From Flavobacteriaceae bacterium (lineage in GTDB: Bacteria > Bacteroidota > Bacteroidia > Flavobacteriales > Flavobacteriaceae), in contig JALRDO010000004.1 in the NCBI GenBank assembly GCA_023262185.1, positions 1 through 64,000 on the forward strand: a stretch of DNA of 64,000 nt, in the 5' to 3' direction. The position numbers and the translations under genes were made by a program. This document shows positions 19,994 through 29,164 of the stretch, one piece after another (position 1 is the first letter of the stretch; the number at the start of each line of letters is the position of its first letter). The notes beneath the pieces were generated by a model, which did no database searches, had not been told where the DNA came from, and saw nothing but the letters and a program-made list of their open reading frames with translations.

Positions 19994-20311
19994 GTGAAAG
20001 AAAATAAAGCTGCACTTACTACTAAAACCTTCGATAAGAACGTTTTAGATCAAAAAACCTCGAATATTTACGAGGCGTTATCTATTGTTGCTAAACGCTC
20101 AGTTCAAATCAATGCTGAGATCAAAAAAGAGCTTGTAGATAAGCTTGAAGAGTTTGCTACCTATACGGATAGTTTAGAGGAGGTATTTGAGAACAAAGAG
20201 CAGATCGAAGTGTCTAAGTTCTACGAAAAAATGCCTAAACCACACGCCATGGCCATTGAAGAATGGCTTAACGACCGTATCTACTACAGAAACACCCTTA
20301 CAGAGGAGTAA
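19994..20311 (+). CDS. rpoZ: RNA polymerase omega subunit (Bacteroidota type)
   Basis: 105 residues, starting at a GTG (19994) 11 bases after bamD. The sequence NIYEALSIVAKRSVQINAEIKKEL, the run EEVFENKEQIEVSKFYEKMPKPHA, and IEEWLNDRIYYRN match what is annotated as RpoZ/omega in flavobacteria. Omega binds the beta' C-terminus and helps RNA polymerase assemble. The sequence is far from E. coli omega, so the call rests on the family within this phylum and on its place between bamD and coaBC. Confidence 0.85.
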   Translation: MKENKAALTTKTFDKNVLDQKTSNIYEALSIVAKRSVQINAEIKKELVDKLEEFATYTDSLEEVFENKEQIEVSKFYEKMPKPHAMAIEEWLNDRIYYRNTLTEE

Positions 20312-20321
20312 AAAGCTTCTT

Positions 20322-21524
20322 ATGCTTGCGGGAAAACATATTCTGCTCGGCGTCACTGGCGGAATAGCCGCCTATAAAACTACTTTTCTAGTCCGCCTTC
20401 TCATTCGTCAAGGAGCGCAGGTCAAGGTGATCATGACATCATCTGCTAAGGATTTTGTTTCTCCCTTAACCCTAAGCACTCTGAGTCAGCATCCTGTCTA
20501 CTCAGATTTTGTTGATGAGGCCGACGGCACCCTGCAATGGAACAATCACGTAGAATTGGCTAAATGGGCTGACCTCTTCTTAATAGCCCCGCTAACGTCT
20601 AATACATTAGCGAAAATGGTTTCGGGGGCCTGCGACAATTTATTGCTTGCTGCCTATATGTCATCGAGCTGTAAAGTGTTTGTAGCCCCAGCTATGGATC
20701 TTGATATGTACGCTCATCCGGCTACTCATGAGAATCTTTCAGTATTGGAGTCTAGAGGTGTCGACGTAATTCCTGCGACATCAGGATTCTTAGCTTCTGG
20801 CTTAGAAGGAGAAGGTCGCATGGCTGAACCAGAATCGATTGTCGAGCAGCTTATTGATCGTCTGCAAGCAGAGGCTCCTCTGTATCAGAAAAAAGTATTG
20901 ATTAATGCTGGTCCTACCCGTGAATCGCTAGACCCGGTGCGCTTTATGTCGAATCATTCAACCGGAACAATGGGGTATGAATTGGCGCTAAGAGCCTACG
21001 AGTTGGGCGCTGATGTGACATTGATTAGTGGCCCAGTTCGTCCATTAGCTTTGCCAGAAGGTATAAACCGTATTTATATTAATACCGCTGCTGAAATGTA
21101 CGATCAGGTGATGGCACATTTTTCGGCTGTAGATATTTTTATTGCCTCGGCAGCTGTTGCTGATTACACCTTTGAAGAGACACATCCGCATAAACTTAAA
21201 AAAGGAAAAGAGGCGCTAGCCTTAAACCTCATTCGCACAAAGGATATTCTTGCTGGCCTAGTCCCCATCAAGAAAAATCAGGTGGTAGTAGGTTTTGCCC
21301 TAGAGAGCGACAATGACCCTTCAAAAGCACTATCAAAAATGAAGGCAAAAGGACTTGATGCTATTGTATACAATACATTGAGTGACTCTGGAGCTGGTTT
21401 TGGCCCAGATACAAACAAGGTGACACTTTACCAAAAGGATGGATCGCATTCTGATTTTCCTCTTCAGTCTAAACATCAACTTTCAAAGGCGCTTTGGAGT
21501 GATTTTATCGCGCAATGGTTTTAA
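20322..21524 (+). CDS. coaBC: Bifunctional phosphopantothenoylcysteine decarboxylase/synthetase
   Basis: Makes 4'-phosphopantetheine on the way to coenzyme A. 400 residues from the ATG at 20322; upstream reading overlaps rpoZ. The N-terminal CoaC flavoprotein half has GVTGGIAAYK (10-19), catalytic His76 (NNHVELAKW) and PAMDLDM. The C-terminal CoaB half begins near NAGPTRESLDPVRFMSNHS, with TGTMG following and a later HKLKKGKE. In the CoaC clamp, the position that is a conserved cysteine in E. coli Dfp reads Ser159 (LASGLEGEGRM). The 3' end overlaps the DUF4835 gene by ten bases. coaE, the last CoA gene, lies 5 kb downstream. Confidence 0.96.
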   Translation: MLAGKHILLGVTGGIAAYKTTFLVRLLIRQGAQVKVIMTSSAKDFVSPLTLSTLSQHPVYSDFVDEADGTLQWNNHVELAKWADLFLIAPLTSNTLAKMVSGACDNLLLAAYMSSSCKVFVAPAMDLDMYAHPATHENLSVLESRGVDVIPATSGFLASGLEGEGRMAEPESIVEQLIDRLQAEAPLYQKKVLINAGPTRESLDPVRFMSNHSTGTMGYELALRAYELGADVTLISGPVRPLALPEGINRIYINTAAEMYDQVMAHFSAVDIFIASAAVADYTFEETHPHKLKKGKEALALNLIRTKDILAGLVPIKKNQVVVGFALESDNDPSKALSKMKAKGLDAIVYNTLSDSGAGFGPDTNKVTLYQKDGSHSDFPLQSKHQLSKALWSDFIAQWF

Positions 21525-22303
21525 AAAAGGCGCTCATTGTTTTTCTGGTGCTAGTCTATGGAGTCCTAACGGCTCAGCAAACACGTATTCAGGTTAAGCT
21601 TGAGAATCGAACTCAGAATATTACCTATCAGTTTCAATACCGGCAAATTGAAAGGGACTTGTCTAGGATGCTCTCTTCAACCTTAAATGGTTCAACGATT
21701 AGTGCAGCAGAAGACGCCTCCATTGAACTCAGCTATGCGTTTTCCGTTCTTGAGCATCTTAATACCAATATACGCGCTGCTTTGAGCGTAGGGGTTTACA
21801 AAGTGCACTCCACTGGCCACCGTACTTTATTGATCCGCTGGTACGAACCTTCTCTATCCTTTACCTATATCCCTGGAACGCCTCTGTTCTTCAACTTAAA
21901 TAACATCAACTCAAATTTGGTTGCTAATGCGGTGTTCTTCGCCTACGTGGGTTTAGGATTTCACGCTGATTCAGAGGCGATTAATGGCGGAACTGCCTAT
22001 TTTCGAAAGGCTGACGAACTGATGACTAGGATGCAATCGACTTCTTTTGTCGGATGGGAAATGAGAAGAGGGGGAACTTCAAAGTACCGCTTGATCTATG
22101 AGCTACTAAACCCGGCTTACGTTTCTGCAAGGCTTTTTTATTATCAGCTCAATAGTGGGTGTATATCCAAGCAACAACTAAAGACGGCTTACGATGAATC
22201 CTGCGTTAAAGAGAGTCTTTTGGTGCTAGATAATCAAGATGTGCTTGTGGCAAATTCACTTTTGTTACAGCGGATCAAAGACGCTCATCCAAGTCTCTTT
22301 TGA
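21515..22303 (+). CDS. DUF4835 family exported protein
   Basis: 262 residues with a signal peptide of about 20 residues (LIVFLVLVYGVLTAQ). The middle block VFFAYVGLGFHADSEAINGG, then TAYFRKADEL and FVGWE, is the recognisable core of DUF4835, a Bacteroidota family regularly found between coaBC and recN. No catalytic motif is visible. The start overlaps the end of coaBC by ten bases, indicating coupled translation. Probably a periplasmic or surface protein; role unknown. Confidence 0.85.
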   Translation: MVLKKALIVFLVLVYGVLTAQQTRIQVKLENRTQNITYQFQYRQIERDLSRMLSSTLNGSTISAAEDASIELSYAFSVLEHLNTNIRAALSVGVYKVHSTGHRTLLIRWYEPSLSFTYIPGTPLFFNLNNINSNLVANAVFFAYVGLGFHADSEAINGGTAYFRKADELMTRMQSTSFVGWEMRRGGTSKYRLIYELLNPAYVSARLFYYQLNSGCISKQQLKTAYDESCVKESLLVLDNQDVLVANSLLLQRIKDAHPSLF

Positions 22304-22381
22304 TGCCTCTATGAGGTTTGCCTAACGGCGCAAGTAAATTGCACTTGACTCTACTTATATTTACAGTATTATAAGAAAGAA

Positions 22382-24037
22382 ATGCTCGTTTCGCTCTACA
22401 TAAAGAATTTTGCGCTCATCGACGAATTACGTGTTGAATTTGGTCCTGGTTTTAACGTGGTTACAGGAGAAACGGGTTCCGGAAAATCGGTGGTTCTCCA
22501 GGCCCTTCAGTTGGCACTCGGTGCTCGAGCAGAAGGAGTTTCATTTTACAACCCAGATTCGAAGTGCGTACTTGAGTTAGTTATAGCAATTGGCTCGCAT
22601 TACAAACAGTGGTTTGAAGAGAACGAGCTTGATTACGACAAACATTCTATTATTCGAAGAGAGATGGGCAAGGCCCAGAAGTCTCGAATTTTTATCAACG
22701 ACACTCCAGTAAAACAGGCAGTGTTGAACCAATTAACGGATCAACTGTTTTCCTTTCACTCGCAAAACGAATCCTATTCTTTTTTAAAGAATGCTGAACA
22801 GCTCGATTTTCTTGACGAGCAGGCCCGGCAGCAAATTTTGGTAGATGATTACCGCAAAAAATACAAAAGCTATAAGGCTTTAAATGATGAGTATGAGGCG
22901 TTGAGGGGTCGATCTGAAGAAATGGAGAGAGAGTGGGCCTATCAACAACATTTAAAGAGTGAGCTTGACGCCTTGAATCTTGAACACATCAACCAAGAAG
23001 ATTTAGAACGGCGCTATGAGATTCTGAGCCAGTCAGAAAAGATACAATCCATCATCGATGAACTCAACGGCTTATTTGAATCTGAGCCGTATGGTCTCAA
23101 CGAACAGTTGCGACAAGCGCAGCGTTTGAGTTCTTCTTTAGTAAAAGCCTCAGAATCTTTTGCAGAGATCAACAACCGTATGCAATCATTGGCTATAGAG
23201 GCTCAGGATCTGTATTTAGAAATCAATCAGTCACTAGAATCTATTGATTTAGAATCCAGTGCTTTAGAGGAGATTTCTGCACTCTTGTCAGAATTGCACC
23301 GCCTTCAGCAAAAGCATGGGGTAAGCACTGTAGAAGAGCTTAAGGTGAAGCATAATGCTTTTGCCTCTAGTTTGGGTGAGGATGGCAGTTATGCTGATCG
23401 AATAAAAGGGCTTGAAGATGCATTGTTAAAAGCACGTACAGAACTAGAACCTATTGCGTACCAAATCAGTGATGCTCGCAAAAGTGCAGCCATTGCTCTA
23501 AGCGGCTCGATTGAAACTGTTTTGTCTTCTTTAGAAATGCCAGGATCGCGTATCGCAATAGAAGTTAGCGAGAACGAGGATTTAGGCACGAATGGAGTAA
23601 ACGAAGTCAACTTTAAATTCCAGGCAAATAAGGGGTCTGACCTTCTTGAGTTGAAAAAAGTGGTTTCTGGGGGAGAACTTTCTCGTTTGGCGCTTGCCAT
23701 TCAGTACATTAAAGGAGAGGCAAATACAATCCCTACTCAAGTTTTTGATGAAATAGATACCGGGGTTTCAGGACAAGTGGCGGAGCGTGTTGCGCAATTG
23801 TTTGAGGCTATGGGTGAGCGTAATCAACTTTTGGTTATTACTCACCTACCACAAGTTGCCGCAAAAGGATCTACGCATCTTAAAGTATATAAGGAAGAGA
23901 CTGAAGGTCGAATCAATACCCGTGTGGCCCAGTTAACTGAGACTGCACGTCAAGAAGAAATTGCGTCAATGATAGAAGGAAACAATCCTTCTGAAACGGC
24001 GCTAAGCCATGCAAGAACACTTCTAACGAGACATTAG
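22382..24037 (+). CDS. recN: DNA repair protein RecN
   Basis: SMC-like ATPase that works in double-strand break repair. 551 residues. Walker A GETGSGKS (29-36) follows the N-terminal LYIKNFALIDEL; a long coiled-coil region spans about 155-370; the ABC signature VSGGELSRLALAIQYI and Walker B VFDEIDTGVSG follow near the C-terminus, then the D/H loop region VITHLPQVAAKG. Length is normal. A near-consensus -7 element (TATATTTA, 22356-22363) lies 18 bases before the ATG, so recN can be expressed apart from the coaBC genes. Confidence 0.96.
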   Translation: MLVSLYIKNFALIDELRVEFGPGFNVVTGETGSGKSVVLQALQLALGARAEGVSFYNPDSKCVLELVIAIGSHYKQWFEENELDYDKHSIIRREMGKAQKSRIFINDTPVKQAVLNQLTDQLFSFHSQNESYSFLKNAEQLDFLDEQARQQILVDDYRKKYKSYKALNDEYEALRGRSEEMEREWAYQQHLKSELDALNLEHINQEDLERRYEILSQSEKIQSIIDELNGLFESEPYGLNEQLRQAQRLSSSLVKASESFAEINNRMQSLAIEAQDLYLEINQSLESIDLESSALEEISALLSELHRLQQKHGVSTVEELKVKHNAFASSLGEDGSYADRIKGLEDALLKARTELEPIAYQISDARKSAAIALSGSIETVLSSLEMPGSRIAIEVSENEDLGTNGVNEVNFKFQANKGSDLLELKKVVSGGELSRLALAIQYIKGEANTIPTQVFDEIDTGVSGQVAERVAQLFEAMGERNQLLVITHLPQVAAKGSTHLKVYKEETEGRINTRVAQLTETARQEEIASMIEGNNPSETALSHARTLLTRH

Positions 24038-24053
24038 TGGTGTTGAATCTTGC

Positions 24054-24061
24054 TATATTTG
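24054..24061 (+). promoter_or_regulatory. -7 promoter element of fabI
   Basis: TATATTTG, a perfect TAnnTTTG match, lies in the 46-base recN/fabI gap and ends 22 bases before the fabI ATG. Confidence 0.6.
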
Positions 24062-24083
24062 AGCATTCATTAAATAAACAATC

Positions 24084-24899
24084 ATGAATTATAATCTTTT
24101 AAAGGGTAAACGTGGAATCATATTTGGAGCGCTAGATGAGAATTCTATCGCTTGGAAAACCGCAGAACGCGTACACGAAGAGGGGGGTGCATTTGTTTTA
24201 ACTAATGCTCCTATCGCCTTGCGAATGGGAGAGTTGAATGCCCTTGCTAAAAAAACAGGTGCCACGGTAATTGGAGCTGATGCGACCTCAACTGAAGATT
24301 TAGAAAAATTGATTGCTGAGTCGATACAGATTTTGGGTGGTAAGCTTGATTTTGTATTGCACTCTATAGGAATGTCTGTTAATGTGAGAAAAGGTCGTCA
24401 CTACACGGATGAGAACTATGACTTTACCACTAAAGGATGGGATGTTTCGGCTCTATCTTTTCACAAACTCCTTCAGCAGTTATACAAAGCAGATGCAATG
24501 AATGAATGGGGTAGTATTTTGGCGCTCACTTATATGGCTGCGCAAAGAGCCTTTCCGGATTACAACGACATGGCCGACAACAAGGCCTACTTAGAATCAG
24601 TAGCTAGAAGTTTTGGCTACTTCTTCGGAAAAGAAAAGAAAGTTCGTGTCAACACTATTTCTCAATCTCCGACAGTAACCACAGCTGGTAAAGGGGTTAA
24701 AGGTTTTGACGCCTTCCTTAATTATGCTGAGAAAATGTCTCCACTAGGGAATGCTTCGGCTGAAGATTGTGCAGACTATGCGGTAACCTTATTCTCAGAT
24801 CTTACACGTAAAGTCACCATGCAAAATCTCTTTCATGATGGAGGTTTCTCAACGACTGGTGTGAGCCAAGAAATTGTTGATTTCTTTTCTGAGAAGTAA
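24084..24899 (+). CDS. fabI: Enoyl-ACP reductase (NADH) FabI
   Basis: Last reduction step of each fatty-acid elongation round and the target of triclosan-type drugs. 271 residues, SDR fold. The nucleotide-binding start is GIIFGALDENSIAWKTA; LHSIGMSVN follows; the active site is Tyr150, Tyr160 and Lys167 in LTYMAAQRAFPDYNDMADNKAY. The C-terminal VTMQNLFHDGGFSTTG is also typical. The form differs from E. coli FabI in several loops but matches flavobacterial FabI as I know it. It heads a run with a glycosyltransferase, YbbR-like protein and coaE. Confidence 0.94.
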   Translation: MNYNLLKGKRGIIFGALDENSIAWKTAERVHEEGGAFVLTNAPIALRMGELNALAKKTGATVIGADATSTEDLEKLIAESIQILGGKLDFVLHSIGMSVNVRKGRHYTDENYDFTTKGWDVSALSFHKLLQQLYKADAMNEWGSILALTYMAAQRAFPDYNDMADNKAYLESVARSFGYFFGKEKKVRVNTISQSPTVTTAGKGVKGFDAFLNYAEKMSPLGNASAEDCADYAVTLFSDLTRKVTMQNLFHDGGFSTTGVSQEIVDFFSEK

Positions 24900-24900
24900 C

Positions 24901-24912
24901 AGGGGTACCCCT
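24901..24912. repeat. 12-bp perfect palindrome between fabI and the glycosyltransferase gene
   Basis: AGGGGTACCCCT reads the same on both strands and begins two bases after the fabI stop. It lacks a loop and a T run, so it is not a standard terminator. It may be a protein-binding site or chance. Confidence 0.5.
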
Positions 24913-24923
24913 CAAGGGTTAGC

Positions 24924-25976
24924 ATGAGTCAGTCACCCTTATATTATTCTATTATAGTGCCGGTTTATAATCGGCCAGAAGAACTAAATCAATTGCTGAA
25001 ATCTATTGCCCTCCAGGACTTTGAAGGGGAATTTGAGGTTGTAGTGGTTGAGGACGGTTCTCAACGTCCTGCGTTAGATGTTGTTGGACAAAGTCCTTTA
25101 GGCGCAAAAATATCCTATTACCAAAAGAATAACACAGGCCCCGGGGACAGTAGAAATTACGGGATGTTGCGTGCTAAGGGTTCTTATTTTTTGCTTTTTG
25201 ACTCAGATTGCATCCTGCCCAAAGAGTATTTAACTACCCTTGATCGTGAGCTCTCTTCAGGCTATGTTGATTTTTTTGGTGGACCTGATGATGCCTTGCC
25301 TTCTTTCTCACGGTTGCAACGTGCCATTAACTTTGTGATGACTTCAAAAGTTTCAACAGGTGGTATAAGAGGAGGTTCGTCCAATAGATTCGAACCTAGG
25401 AGTTTCAATATGGGAATGTCAAAAGAGGTGTTTGAATCAACGGGTGGTTTTGGTGTTATCCATCCTGGAGAGGATCCTGAACTGAGTATGCGGGCATGGA
25501 AAAGAGGTTTTAAGTCACGACTTATACCAACCGCTAAGGTATATCATCAAAGAAGGATTTCGTTTCGTTCCTATGCAAAGCAGGTTTTTAAGTTTGGTGC
25601 TGTACGGCCTATCTTAGAACGAATTCATCCGGAGTTCAAGAGAGTTGTTTACGCATTACCCTCTTTATTCACACTCTACGTTATGGTTCTTGTTTTGTGT
25701 GTGATGTTAACGCTCTTAAGTATACTCAGTATAAAATTCATGCTTCTGCTGAGTATTCCTCTCATCCTTTATGTAGGAGCCTTGAAAATTGATGTTTTGC
25801 TAAGATCTAGATCTATATATCTAACAGCCCTCACCGTTGCTGCCCTGTTTATTCAAATGGGAGCTTATGGCTTAGGTTATTTTATTTCAAATCTTAAGTT
25901 GCGGTCCTCATCACATAAGAGTGCTGAAGAACTATTTCCACAGTATTTCTTTAAGGTTGAATCTAAAGTGTCTTAG
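24924..25976 (+). CDS. Family 2 glycosyltransferase with C-terminal membrane segments
   Basis: 350 residues. The N-terminal GT-A domain has SIIVPVYNRPEEL (9-21), VEDGS (42-46) and the metal-binding DSD at 93-95 (LLFDSDCILP), then the acceptor-side GEDPELSMRAWKRG. From about residue 240 there are several hydrophobic helices (LFTLYVMVLVLCVMLTLL and two or three more), so the enzyme is anchored in the inner membrane and likely transfers sugar to a lipid or to an envelope glycan. Donor and acceptor cannot be told. It lies between fabI and the YbbR-like gene, two bases before the latter. Confidence 0.9.
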   Translation: MSQSPLYYSIIVPVYNRPEELNQLLKSIALQDFEGEFEVVVVEDGSQRPALDVVGQSPLGAKISYYQKNNTGPGDSRNYGMLRAKGSYFLLFDSDCILPKEYLTTLDRELSSGYVDFFGGPDDALPSFSRLQRAINFVMTSKVSTGGIRGGSSNRFEPRSFNMGMSKEVFESTGGFGVIHPGEDPELSMRAWKRGFKSRLIPTAKVYHQRRISFRSYAKQVFKFGAVRPILERIHPEFKRVVYALPSLFTLYVMVLVLCVMLTLLSILSIKFMLLLSIPLILYVGALKIDVLLRSRSIYLTALTVAALFIQMGAYGLGYFISNLKLRSSSHKSAEELFPQYFFKVESKVS

Positions 25977-25978
25977 TC

Positions 25979-26905
25979 ATGCGAAAAATAGGATTTAAGC
26001 AATTTGTATACTTCTTTATTATCGCAGCCCTAATATGGTTCTTTAATCAATTGAGTAAACCAGTAACGTTTAGTTCAACAGTGAAGATTAGGTTTTCTGA
26101 GGTTCCAGACACTCTTTTGTTAGAGTCAATTGACGCTTATGATATTCCCATTCGCATAAGCGGCACAGGATTTAGAGTGCTTTTTGACTTCTCATCAAAT
26201 AAGGAATTACAAGTACCACTTACCCCTCTACAGTATGTAAATGGCACGTATCTCATGTCTGCAGAGGCTATAGAGGATGCTATATTCTCTCAAACACCTG
26301 AAACGATATCGATTGACTACCTATCGGCAACGGATATTGCCGTCCAAGCATCCCTTTTAAAAACGAAGCGAATTAAAGTAATTCCAAGGATGTTTGCCTC
26401 GTATGTCCCGAACTACGTCGCCATCGATTCGCCAAGAATCGATCCGTCTTTTGTTGAAGTGAGAGGTACAGAAGAAAGCCTAATGAGTATAGATAAAATC
26501 TTTACAGAGTCTGTACGTCTAGAAAACATTAAAGCTTCAATTAATATTAAGGTTCCCTTAGATCTTAAAGGCTTAGAAGATCTTCGAATTTCAGATTCTG
26601 AGATCCTTTTTTCTCAAGAGGTAGCGCGTTTTTCAGAGCGCATCTTTGAAGTTCCTGTTCTTTTGCCAACCCTAGAGGATGGAAGCAGAATACAGCTATT
26701 TCCCAGTACCATTTCAGTGTTGTGTAAAGCGCCAACTACAATACTGAATAATTGGTCTGAACAAGACTTCGAGGTCAGTGTTTTGATAGACTCGACCTTT
26801 AGGGTAGACGATAAACAGCTGCCGCTAAAATTAACTAAAGAACCGGTAGGGGTTTTGTATACGGAGCTATTAACTTCTACCGTAGACTTTTTAATTGAGA
26901 GATAA
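25979..26905 (+). CDS. YbbR-like domain protein
   Basis: 308 residues with one N-terminal membrane helix (about 8-24, FVYFFIIAALIWFFNQLS) and an extracytoplasmic beta-rich region with YbbR-like repeats, for example VIPRMFASYVPNYVAIDS and RIDPSFVEVRGTEESL. In Firmicutes, YbbR (CdaR) regulates the c-di-AMP cyclase CdaA, but there is no cyclase gene next to it here, so that role is not implied. The stop overlaps the coaE start by one base (TAATG). YbbR-like proteins upstream of coaE recur in Bacteroidota. Confidence 0.82.
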   Translation: MRKIGFKQFVYFFIIAALIWFFNQLSKPVTFSSTVKIRFSEVPDTLLLESIDAYDIPIRISGTGFRVLFDFSSNKELQVPLTPLQYVNGTYLMSAEAIEDAIFSQTPETISIDYLSATDIAVQASLLKTKRIKVIPRMFASYVPNYVAIDSPRIDPSFVEVRGTEESLMSIDKIFTESVRLENIKASINIKVPLDLKGLEDLRISDSEILFSQEVARFSERIFEVPVLLPTLEDGSRIQLFPSTISVLCKAPTTILNNWSEQDFEVSVLIDSTFRVDDKQLPLKLTKEPVGVLYTELLTSTVDFLIER

Positions 26906-27504
26906 TGAAAAAAGTCGCAATTACAGGGGGTATAGGTTCAGGTAAAACAAGGGTGTGTAACCTGCTTCAGGAAAAGGGTTATCCCGTTTATTTTTCAGAC
27001 GAAAAGGCCAAGTATCTCATGGTACATGACAAAGGATTAAGAACAAAATTGCTAGCCTTGTTAGGCTATGAGGCCTACTTAGCAGGTAATGACGGTCAGG
27101 TTCTGGATTTAAACAAGGCCTTTATTAGTTCGGCTATTTTTGAGGATTCTTCGTTGAAGACTCGATTAGAAATATTGGTTCATCCGGTAGTGAGAGAAGA
27201 TTTTGAAAAGTGGTCAACTGAACAAGCTTCTTCAGTAGTATTTCACGAATCTGCCTTGGTTTTACTGACTGAGTATTATCTACAATTTGATGCTGTTGTT
27301 CTCGTGAATGCACCCGAATCTATTCGTATAGATCGCGTTATGAAAAGAGATGGAGTAAGCAGAGAGGCCGTAATCAAGAGAATCCAAAGCCAGCCTATCT
27401 ATGAAGAATTAATAGAGCGGGCTACTTATCTCATCGATAACTCCGGAGTGATTAGTCTTGAAGATCAAGTCTTGACTTTACTCGAGGATCTTATCGAGGC
27501 TTAA
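26905..27504 (+). CDS. coaE: Dephospho-CoA kinase
   Basis: Final step of coenzyme A synthesis, phosphorylating the 3'-hydroxyl of dephospho-CoA. 199 residues with P-loop GGIGSGKT (8-15), VYFSDEKAK for the substrate-binding DxD-like region, the HPVVRE segment, and the lid RVMKRDGVSREAVIKRIQSQ. Start codon overlaps the YbbR-like stop. Together with coaBC and panB, this window carries three coenzyme A genes. Confidence 0.95.
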   Translation: MKKVAITGGIGSGKTRVCNLLQEKGYPVYFSDEKAKYLMVHDKGLRTKLLALLGYEAYLAGNDGQVLDLNKAFISSAIFEDSSLKTRLEILVHPVVREDFEKWSTEQASSVVFHESALVLLTEYYLQFDAVVLVNAPESIRIDRVMKRDGVSREAVIKRIQSQPIYEELIERATYLIDNSGVISLEDQVLTLLEDLIEA

Positions 27505-27553
27505 GGTTTCTAACATTAGCCCTAACTTTAAGGTAGATTAACCCTGTTGATAG

Positions 27554-29158
27554 ATGAATAAAAGAGGTCTGTATGCGACTATAGTGCTGATGTCTATAGC
27601 CTTATTGGGTTCTATACTTGTACAAGGCTACTGGATTCAGTTGTCTCTGCAAAGTCGCTCTGAAGAGTTTACCACAGCGATGATTGATGTTATGGAGCAC
27701 GCGGCTGACCTGGTCGAACAGCGTGAGCGAAATGATTACTATTCAAAGTTGGCGGTATTGATTGATAGTGTAGGAGCACCTAAGTCTACTCAAATCCGAA
27801 ATTTCTTTTTTGTAGATAGAGGGTTGTCAAATGATGAAATCATCTATTACTCACATGGAATCTTAGAACAAGGATACGATGTTGCTACAAGTGCTTTGCC
27901 TGGATTTAGGGCATTGAATTCGAGCGATACCACCCGAATTTATAACTACACCTCAAGGCGAAGTAGAAAGACATTTCGCACCGAATCTTCTTTAGACGGT
28001 TCAACGATTTCTCTAGAGCCTATCGATGTTATTGATAAAATCGGAGGTCTCAGCAGCATTGAGAAGGCACAATACGAAGATGTTTTTTTAGAGGCTGCAA
28101 AACTAACGCCAATACATCAGCGTGTTTCTGCATCTGAGATACGATTTGTGCTAGAACAAGAAATGGCGAAGCGCGGAATTAAAAGTGATTTCGAGTTTGG
28201 GATTGAGCGGTTAGGATATCCAACGGCTATTAAGTCTGATGCTTTTGATTTCGCAGTAGAGCCTGGGTTTTCAGTTACTTTTTTTAAGGATAGTGAAGGC
28301 GTGAGTGAGTATTCCTTGAATATCAGTATTCCGAATCGCGAGGCTTTGATTTGGCGTGACGTTATTGGTCTAGTAGCTATATCTATCGTATTTACGCTTA
28401 TTATTTTAGTCGCCTTTAGTGTTGCGCTGCATCAGCTTTTCACCCAAAAGAAAATTGCAGAGATAAAATCTGACTTTATCAATAATATGACCCATGAGTT
28501 TAAGACTCCTATTGCGACGATAAACTTGGCGGTAGAGGCACTTAGAGTTTCTTCGTCACTAGTACCCTCAAGTATGCCAGAAAACTTTGATCGTTACATT
28601 AAGATGATTAAAGATGAAAATAAAAGGATGAATGCTCAGGTTGAAAATGTTTTACAAATATCTCAGCTCGAAAAAGGCCAACTAACCATTGAGAAAGAAC
28701 AGATTAGTCTTTACGATGTTCTTGATGAGGCGATGGATAGAGTGAAATTATTTGTCGCCGAAAAAAATGGCACAATAATTGTTAAGAAAGAGGCAGATGA
28801 CGAAATCATTTGGGGAAATGCTATGCATCTCATCAATGTTTTTGTAAATATTTTAGATAATGCTCTAAAATATGCTGATACAGATCGACCTCTTGAAATT
28901 GAAGTGAAAACGTTTAATGTAAACAGAACAGTGATTACCACAATTAAAGACAATGGCAAAGGAATGAGCCGGTCATCTCTTAAACATGTTTTTGAGAAGT
29001 TCTACCGTGAAAATACGGGGAACCTTCACAATGTTAAAGGGCATGGACTTGGTCTCGCTTATGTCAAACAAATTGTCGAAGCACATTCTGGTGAGGTAAG
29101 TGTTGAAAGCGAGAAGGGCATTGGAACTGAATTTTCAATTAAACTCAATTTACATTAA
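27554..29158 (+). CDS. Sensor histidine kinase (RprX-like)
   Basis: 534 residues. Membrane helices at about 8-28 and 270-293 bracket an extracytoplasmic sensor region of some 240 residues that I do not recognise. The cytoplasmic part has the H-box NNMTHEFKTP with His314, N-box NILDNALKYA (432-441), DNGKG (466-470) and GHGLGL (496-501), so it should autophosphorylate. The response regulator follows six bases later. The pair resembles RprX/RprY of Bacteroides by layout. An imperfect -7 element, TAACTTTA at 27523-27530, lies 23 bases before the ATG. Signal unknown. Confidence 0.92.
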   Translation: MNKRGLYATIVLMSIALLGSILVQGYWIQLSLQSRSEEFTTAMIDVMEHAADLVEQRERNDYYSKLAVLIDSVGAPKSTQIRNFFFVDRGLSNDEIIYYSHGILEQGYDVATSALPGFRALNSSDTTRIYNYTSRRSRKTFRTESSLDGSTISLEPIDVIDKIGGLSSIEKAQYEDVFLEAAKLTPIHQRVSASEIRFVLEQEMAKRGIKSDFEFGIERLGYPTAIKSDAFDFAVEPGFSVTFFKDSEGVSEYSLNISIPNREALIWRDVIGLVAISIVFTLIILVAFSVALHQLFTQKKIAEIKSDFINNMTHEFKTPIATINLAVEALRVSSSLVPSSMPENFDRYIKMIKDENKRMNAQVENVLQISQLEKGQLTIEKEQISLYDVLDEAMDRVKLFVAEKNGTIIVKKEADDEIIWGNAMHLINVFVNILDNALKYADTDRPLEIEVKTFNVNRTVITTIKDNGKGMSRSSLKHVFEKFYRENTGNLHNVKGHGLGLAYVKQIVEAHSGEVSVESEKGIGTEFSIKLNLH

Positions 29159-29164
29159 GAGCCC

